Positions 44,801 to 53,800 of a stretch of DNA of 64,000 nt are shown here, piece after piece; the stretch's first letter is position 1, and each line of letters opens with the position of its first letter. The stretch comes from Pterobdella sp. o SKG-2022. Lineage: Eukaryota > Annelida > Clitellata > Hirudinida > Piscicolidae. Location: positions 15,865,971-15,929,970 of the forward strand of contig OZ038321.1 of NCBI GenBank assembly GCA_964035795.1, written 5' to 3'. Position numbers and translations under genes: made by a program. The notes beneath the pieces are model-generated. The model saw only the letters and a list, made by a program, of their open reading frames with translations, searched no databases and had not been told where the DNA came from.

Positions 44801-47800
44801 AACAAATAATGAATATGAAATTTTTTTGTTACAGAATGCAAAGTGGCACGACCTTTTGACAAAAAATAGCATCCGAGTAGTTGTAGATGACGGAAACAAG
44901 CTCATTGATGTATTGGAAAATGATTCCAATAAAGAAATCCAAGACAAAATGTTATTAAGAACTAAATCCCTTGAAGAAAATGATGATGATAGAACGTCTT
45001 ATAACAACATAACTTGTACGGACGATGATGAAAAACCATCAAACGCAAGCTTTAACGAAACGACTTCCCCGCAAATACATTCTGTAAATATCCAGTCAGA
45101 CTTATCTAAAGAGCATTTGACATTCAGTCAAGTGAACAGCCAAGAAGTGAAGAGAAGAGAAGCTGTGTGGGAGTTGTTCACGACCGAGTGCGTTTATTTG
45201 GTGGACTATCTGATGGTTCTGAAACACGTAAGAATTTGAGTGTTTCTACACATTGAATTTTATTTAAGAGTTTCTCCAAAATAGTGTGAAATTAATACAC
45301 GATAAAGTATCATAAAATAAATAAATGTGAGATGAAAGTTCAAATAATTATAATTTAGCTGATGTGGGCAATTGTAGAGAATTATATGAGAACTTCGTTT
45401 AAATATTTTTCAAAACTCGATAAAAAGTAGCTTTTTTTGAGTTATTTCGTCGAAATACTAAATCTAATTTAAAAAAATTTTAGTCACACTTTTTTTAGTA
45501 ACTTTGATCAATCTTGACAAAAAGTAACTTAGAAGCCCTATACTTTACATTTATCCATTGAAAAGTTCGTAGGGTGCATCATACACACGATGAATCACCA
45601 GCAAAATAATAACTTATACAGAAGTCGTAGCAAAATTTCCAGTTTGATTTTACAAGCAGAAAATACATGTTTTAGTGAAAATTCTTAGATTTCATTTATT
45701 AAACAAAATAAACTTTTGATAATTAAAAATTTACCGTGAACCAAAATTGAAATGTGTTTATTTCAGGCATGTGTTTTTGAAAAAAAATCTTTTTATTCAT
45801 AAAGAACGACTTATAAAAGGATAACAAAAGCTAATATAAGGCAAAAAAATTTTATTCAATACCTTCAGTTAATAGAGCTACGATTTGAAACTATCATTAG
45901 TTGTATTATTGAAAGCTCACAAACATAAGATATGCTAAGAAACAGTGATAACTGTATAAAAACATGGCAAGGTATCAGCAGATGTATTGAAATGGTACTT
46001 TATTGAAACTCATTGAGTTTTAAAATATTATATCATATCATTTGATCTGTGCAGTGTTTTATGGAACCACTGAAGAAATCCCAAGTAGAAGGCTATCTTA
46101 TGAATGCTCAACCAGCGGACTTGTTCGGCAACCTGGATGACATCTGCAAGGTTGCATCATTTGTTACATGACACACATAATTTATACAGCGCACTTTAAT
46201 AATTGTTAAAGGCGGTCTGTCAAAATTGTTTTAGGAATTACAAGAAATTTTAGGGAAAAAGATGAAAAAGATTCAAGATACGGAGTAAAAAAAAATCCAG
46301 AAAAAAGACTGTAAAAGTAAAAGCAGATAAGCATAAGAATTGAAGGTAAGGATCAAGAAAGAGCTGAGATCATGGGCAGACATGTGTGGTTTTATAGAAA
46401 AAATATGAGCAAAGGCTGAGAAAGGAGTTGTGAAAATTGAAGATTTTACATAACTTTTTCTTTTATCTTGATTTGTTCTTTTTTTGCAAACATGAAGTTT
46501 TTGTTTGTCATTTCAAAACTTTGAATAGTACAAAAAGTGATTTAATTATTTATTTTATTATCATTCGTTCCAAAAGCAATTTCTTAACTTTCAAATTTAA
46601 GCCACACTTTTTGCCATGACATATATGGCATACACCTTTCTCTATTCATTTACACCTATCACATTTTAAACAGCCTTTTTAAATTTCAAAAACAGGTGTT
46701 GAATGATGTATAAAAAATTTTTTAAAATATCAAAAAAATTTTTATGCAATATTTTTTAATTCAATTCGTGATTTAGTAGGATATTTTTTAGCATGTAAAC
46801 ATTAATAACTGCATTTTCATATTTGTTTCTTTCTTGTTTGAAACATTATTTCAAGTTTTGCAAAACTTCTATACTAGCATAAAATTTCAAAGATATTACT
46901 CGAAGATTTGTAATTTCCATGGGAGTTCTTTTGAACTTATATGAGTTAAATTAATTGTATGCGTTTAAAACCCCATTTACAGCGAAACTACCCTTATTGT
47001 AAATGTAAATTACAAAATTCCTTCTTATTTAAATTTTTTCAAAAAGTATTGAAATAAATTGATTTGAAAATTATTTAACTTTAACTTTCCATAGATGAGT
47101 CTTAATTAAATGCAGGTCACTGAAACTTTTTGTGTGGAGTTCTTAGGAATGTTAAAAGAAGAAGCTACATCGACCGACGTAGCCCAAACACACGTGCTAT
47201 TGCAAGCCTTAAACAGGGTGAGTCACTCGGTGTGAATATTTTATTTCGAAGTGAAAAAAATTTAAGAACTTTTATACGACATTTTCTAGTTTCATTTGAA
47301 AAATTTATGAGTTTTATATCATTAAATAAGATTTTCAACGTTTAGTTTGCAAAGATTTACTATACACAGTGCGCTTTTGATTTTTGTTCGTTATCGCATA
47401 CTTCTTTTGTTAGAAAATTGATTAAATTTGTCGAGCGTAAATTTATGAGAAGTAAAAATTTTTATAAGGGCTTTTGAGCTTTTTTGGATAGTTTGTTAAA
47501 TTTACACAATTATCCATCTTCAAATCAGAAATACTTAAAAAATGGTTCAAAAATTTTCAACTCAACATCTGTCGAAAATGAAGATTAAAAAGACGTTTAC
47601 TGATAATTGATTGTCGAAATCATTTAATTTTTTCATAAATAAGAAGTGAGTTCACTTAAACGTATGTCAGACGTACGGCTGTAGTGAGCGACTCACCAAC
47701 GACTTGTGTATGCATTTTAACTGCTTGGAGGAGTCTCTTAAGCCCTAATTGAGACCTTTCGTCATTCATTGCTTTTCTAATTAGTTCATAAGACACTATT

Positions 47801-50800
47801 ATATGTGGAGTATTTTTCAAATATATATTTTTTTATTGTTGACATGGCATTTATACATCTTAAAATTCGATTCGAGTGTGGGAGATTTAGAAAGATTTTT
47901 AAAATCCTCTGTTATTGGCATTTTACATTATTTTATAATTGAAAAAAATTAACTTTCATGAATAAACTTCAAACGAACACATTAAAATTCAAAGTGGTTT
48001 TGGTGGTGCTTATACTATTTTGAACGGAGACATCTTTTCTTGTTACTCGACATATCAAAAACCAAAAGAATTGATTCTCAGCTAAATTTCATGAAGATAC
48101 CAAAGAACGATGAAAGCAAAAAGACCTTTTAAAGATCACTTGCAGAAGATTTTTTGTTTTATGAGAAGGAGTTTTGCTCAAAAAAAGATGGTTCAAGTTC
48201 TTTCAACCATTCTGTTTTTGATTTTAAGTGATTCGGTCATAAAATTTTCATAATTTTTCGTTAATTTAAAGTTTTACAGTTTTGAGTGAGAACGTTTGAC
48301 TTTTCCTTTATAATCAAACTATTTTAAGGTGCTTATGAAGGCAATTAACTTTGAAAACAGACAAAAGGTACTATTGAAATTTTGAAAAACAGTGAGTTTT
48401 ATTTTATGAGAAAGAAAATATCTTTTCTTTAATTCATTTTTTGAAAAAGAAAGTTTTTGATTTATTGGCTTCCACTTTTTGTCAACTTTCGAAAGCCACC
48501 ATTTATATTTGGAAATACGAAAAAAAACTTTGAAATAAAAATTCTAGTTTTAAAATAATTTGTAGTTCTTTAAGGAGACATGAAAATTAAATTCAATATA
48601 GTTTTGTGAGCTGACAAGAGATGGTGAAGTATACCATGAGTACTGTCTCAACTACCCTAAGGCTGTCAGTCTGCTTGAACAGTTGAGGAAGAATGAAGAT
48701 TTCAGGGAGTTTGAACGGGTAATGATTTTAGTTTTTTTATGTATGCAGTTGAACTATCCATATTGAAATGTCTTTCTTGATCATTGAGGATTTTATTAAG
48801 AAACTTAATATTTTGATACTAAAATTAAATAAAAAATAATTTTTTCATAAGATAATTTACCGTTTACTCGAAAGGTGACAAACTAATTTAATAAGTGTAT
48901 ACAATATTTTACATTTACGCAAATCTAAAAATAAGATTATCACAAAAACTTGGCAGATATGTTCCAAAGATGCTAGATGCCACAGACTGCATCTCACAGA
49001 CCTGCTCATCTCTCCCATGCAACACTGCACTAAAGTGCCACTCTTGCTAGCCAACATTATCAAATACACTCACAATGATCAGGATCGACTAAGCATCAAG
49101 GAAAGTTCTCAAAAACTCGAAGACTCTCTGAGTTAGTGATGTTTTCTATAAGTTTTAATGACTACCCAATCATTTATAATTATAGTTTCTGTTTTGTCGT
49201 TATATCCCCTTATTTCCTGTTTCAATGTGAGTTAAAAACAGAAAATATTTTTGATTTGATTTTAAAAATTTGCTTAAAAAACTTTAGGATAAAAATGACA
49301 AAACGTTGTGAAAATAAATGACTTTCTGCATCTCGTTTTAATCTTTAAAAACTAACCATTTATTTGTTTATTGATTTTGCTTTTATTTTATGGTTTTGTA
49401 TAATTTGACATTCTAAAATGTGGTTGCTTATATTAGCTTCATGACTATCAAAGCATTTAACCACTTTTTTTTATCAATTTCTTTCCCCATCCACCATGCC
49501 TTACCGGCATCCCATCTCAGCTTCTTCTGTAGTCAACTTTGTAGTTTACTCTTTGTTCTTTTATATTCATTTCATTTTATCTTTCTTTTTTTCTAAATTA
49601 TTTTTTTTATGTTTCATTGAATTTTTTTAATCAAATCTTTTTTTGTTGGTAAATATTGTTTTTTTCTACAGTTATATCTTTGAAATTGGATTTTTGCCCA
49701 TTTTTTCTATCTTCTCTAACCAAGTTTGTTGTCCAATCTTTCATCACTACATTAAATTAAATAACATTACAGAAGCATCATCTTCATTCCACTCTTAGCT
49801 TTAACCTCCCACAAATCACATATTATCAGATGCCTATATAAGCTGTTGACTTTATTATCTTTATCGTCCATGAAAAATATCTTATTTTTATCCAACATTT
49901 TAATTCGCTTGTATGTCCATGCGTTGATGCATATAAAGTTTATGGCAAGATATCTGCTTTCAAAATTCAATCACACATTTCAGTAAAAGCTGGAATTCTT
50001 TTGAATATTGTTTAAACCAGCCTTATTTAAATCATTCTTCTTAGTTTGACCGACAATTCTATATATATGAATGCTGAAATCAGTCTTTTCTGAGAGTCAA
50101 ATTTTAAATTTTTATATTGTTTTCTTGTTATGCTTCAAACATCTCTTTTACTTCTATATTTTTTGCATGTTTCTTTTGAGAAATGATATATTTTAAACGT
50201 TGTATTATAACTCTCATTTTTAATAATTGCTAGTCGGAATGATTATTTCCATAGTTATTTATTTATTTCCATAACTGAATGCAAAAAGTCAAAAAGTTTC
50301 TAGAAAAACCTTGTTGATGTAACTGAAATGATAAAACACATTGAAAAGAACCAAAATAATTTAGTTTTATAAATTTATATTAAACTTATTTAGTAACCTT
50401 TTTCTTATTCACAGAAACGTTAGAAGCGAAAATGATTTGGTTGAGAAATTACGAACGAATGCAGGAGCTACAACATCAGCTTGTTTGGATACCAATATAT
50501 CAAATGGAGCCAAAAAGCTACATTCCGGAAGTAATATTCTTTCTCAAAGCCAACCCAAAATTCTCCAACAAATCCTTAACTACCATTCAAATCAATTATT
50601 AAGTTGAAGTGTTAACGCTTCAGTTTAAATATTATGTTTTTCTCAGTTTATCAGACCGATGTTGAAAAAACAGCCCTGTGAAAACCTGATAAACAGTCCA
50701 TCAAGGCAGCTGATCCACGAAGGCCCTGTCACTCTTCTTGGTCAGGGCATGTAACATCATTGTGATATTTTAAATAATTAATTCAATTTTTCGTTTTATT

Positions 50801-53800
50801 AATTAAGGGTTACTTTGTATTATTTTGAATTTATTGCATCGCTTTTGCCTCAAAAGAGGTGTCAAAGTCAATCGAAATGTATCTACTGCTCTTCGACGAC
50901 ATTTTGTTGCTCACTCGCATCAAAAAAAATTCTAAAAAGGTTTTCATGAAGTTTTAAATCTGAGTTGATTATATGCTCATAAAAATATTTTCATACAAAT
51001 AATTTTCATTGAAGTAAATTTTCAAAATTAAAATATTTTTCAAAACTTTATTCATGAGGTGACATAAAACAAGCTTTAAACATGCATACTGAAGTCATAA
51101 ATAACCATTCTTGTTACAGAAACAAACAACGCCAATTGAACCAAGTCATTTCCCCTCTTCCTCCAAACTTGAAGGAGCTTCATTGATCGTGCACAGACAA
51201 CCAATCTCTCTGGATCGATTTGTTCTCAACAGTATCAAGTCCTCTGAAGGTATATCACTCATGCGTCTACACAGAGCTTTCCTTATTTTGAATTTAAGCA
51301 TGCTTTCTAATGTATTTTGGTTGAACATTTCATATTTTGGTCTCAATTTTATTTTTTTTTTTCGGTATTTCAAGAAGTTCTTAAAAAATCGTAGATCATT
51401 TGTGCAAAGTTTGAATATAGATTTCGACGAAAAATACTGAATTTTTCAAAATGACATATCTGCGGTAGTTTCGCAGTAAAAACAAATATTATGATTTTTT
51501 CTTGTTTCGTTTTATAGAAGTTTATGAAATTTTTATTATTTTTTTATGAAAAAATGAAATACTTTTGAAATTAATATTCTTTTTTAAATGTGTTTTTTCT
51601 CTACAAAAGAGATTTTTACGTGAGAAATTTTTTTTCAAAAACCGACAATAAAAACAAAACATAAATTTAATTTCACTTTTTTTCAAAATGTCTAAAGCTT
51701 AATAAGAACATGTATACTATTTCATTCATGGTGCAGTCTGACATCAATTAATATTTGTACAACTCCAACCAGCTGGAGATGAAAAACCGCGTTTTTTTAT
51801 TGTCCTCATTGTTTTCAACCTCAAAGTAACTTTTGAAGCGTTAAATAGCAGACAGCTGTTTTTTCAAATGCTTCAAACATTGCAGTGCTCATGTCTTTAG
51901 CTTCATTTTCACATTAATTCTCAAATTGTGTACTTAGTACTCGATAAATTTTGCAAAAGATAAATGTTTGCAAAATTTATGATTATTATAAATTTCAATT
52001 GAATTAGATAAAAAAATCAAAAAAAATTTTGAAAGCATTCAGATTACAAAATACATGGATTAGCCCTTCTAGGACTTTAAAACACGTTTGTAGGCATTGA
52101 TAAGTGCCACAACCCCTTACAATTACTTTCAAGCATGCTTTTGCTCAATAGTGGTGCGATCAAAAGTCGAAAAATTTTCAAGAAAACCCACAAAAAGCGA
52201 AATCTCAACAAATAAATTACGTGGAAAAGCCAAATCCCCGAAATAACAAATTTTATGAGTTGATGCAGAAGTCATAATGCATTTGATTGGGGTTTTAGGG
52301 TGTTTTGCGAAAATATCCTTAATAACATACATCAGTTCTTATCTATGTTAATATCTCAAATTTTTCATCTTCATACGTAAAACTAAAATTGAATTGGTTT
52401 TGAGTTTAAACAGTAATATAAAACGTTTCTATCTAGTAGAAAATATTTTTATTTCGCATTCGAGTTTTCAAATTTTGTAGTTAAGTACAAAAATTTTTAT
52501 TTTAGAAAGATGGATTTATATTTTATACCTTCATGAAGAATGAATCAGTTTTTGTTCATAATCATTTCAATTTGATTAATTCCATAGCTTCATTTAATTA
52601 GCTTTTTAAAAATATTTTAAAGAGCTACTTTTCAAAGCTCACCTTGAAGAAAGTTTCTTCATGAAATTTATTTTTTTCTCATGACATATGAACTTTAAAG
52701 AATTATAAAAGTGCATTGAAACCTGTGTCGCATATAACAAAACTAATCCATGGACATAAATTCAAAATAAAAAAGAAATAAAAACAACATAATATATGTC
52801 ACAATTGCAATATCTTCAACTTAATGTTCAACATTTTATTAATGCAGTTTTGAGCAACCAATCATTGAGCTCAGAAAGACTTAGCCAGCATCAAATACAT
52901 ACCACATCAAATCTTTCTCAGTATTCAACAAACCCTACTGTTACTCCCCCTTCCAAATCCAATTATGCCGTAGGTCATGATTATCACAACCTTTTTGAAA
53001 TGAATGAAGAAAATGGAGTATCACTTGATAATTTTCAATCTTCAAGGTAACATTTAATCCAATTCAACTGTACAATTGAAGCTAACTGTTTGAAAATGGC
53101 AATAAAAAAATTCATAAATAGGCATTTAAAAATTCTTTCTCAATAAAAAAAACTGAACACTTCAAACATGCATAATTAAAACATGAATCTATCTTATTTT
53201 GAAAACCAACAATGCTATAGTTATCAAAGGGGTTTTAAAGCCAATTATTGAAGCATTAATGAGAACACATGCACAACTGTTGAAATATAAAAAATTCAGT
53301 GTCGGAAAAACATTATTTTCAAAGTTTCCTTAGAAAATATAAAAATTCAAATTTAAAGTCCATACTTATTTTTTGCTAGAGCCACAAGATCCCACGTAAT
53401 CTTGTCCATCGTTTATACGCTTCACGACAAAGGCTTTTATGAAATGTTGATTCACTCGATTATTTATGTTTTTTTTAGAATTATGCACTAATAAAATACT
53501 ATTTAGTTTAAATGATCATTTTTTTTTTGATTCATTTGGTCAAACTTTTATGCGGGTCTTTATCTTTTCTACAGAACTTTCAGTATTATTATTGTTCTTC
53601 AATGTTAATGTGAATAAATAATTTTTAGAAAATGCTTAATAATTTTTTTCATTTTACTTGGAGCTCACCACCCCCATAGGATAAGAGCCTTTAGATAAGA
53701 GCGCATCAATTATAACTTGTTCCATTAACTGCACTAGAAACTAGTTTATAGGAAAAAATGTATAATTAGTGATAAAAAGCTTCGAATTTTCAGCTAGGAG

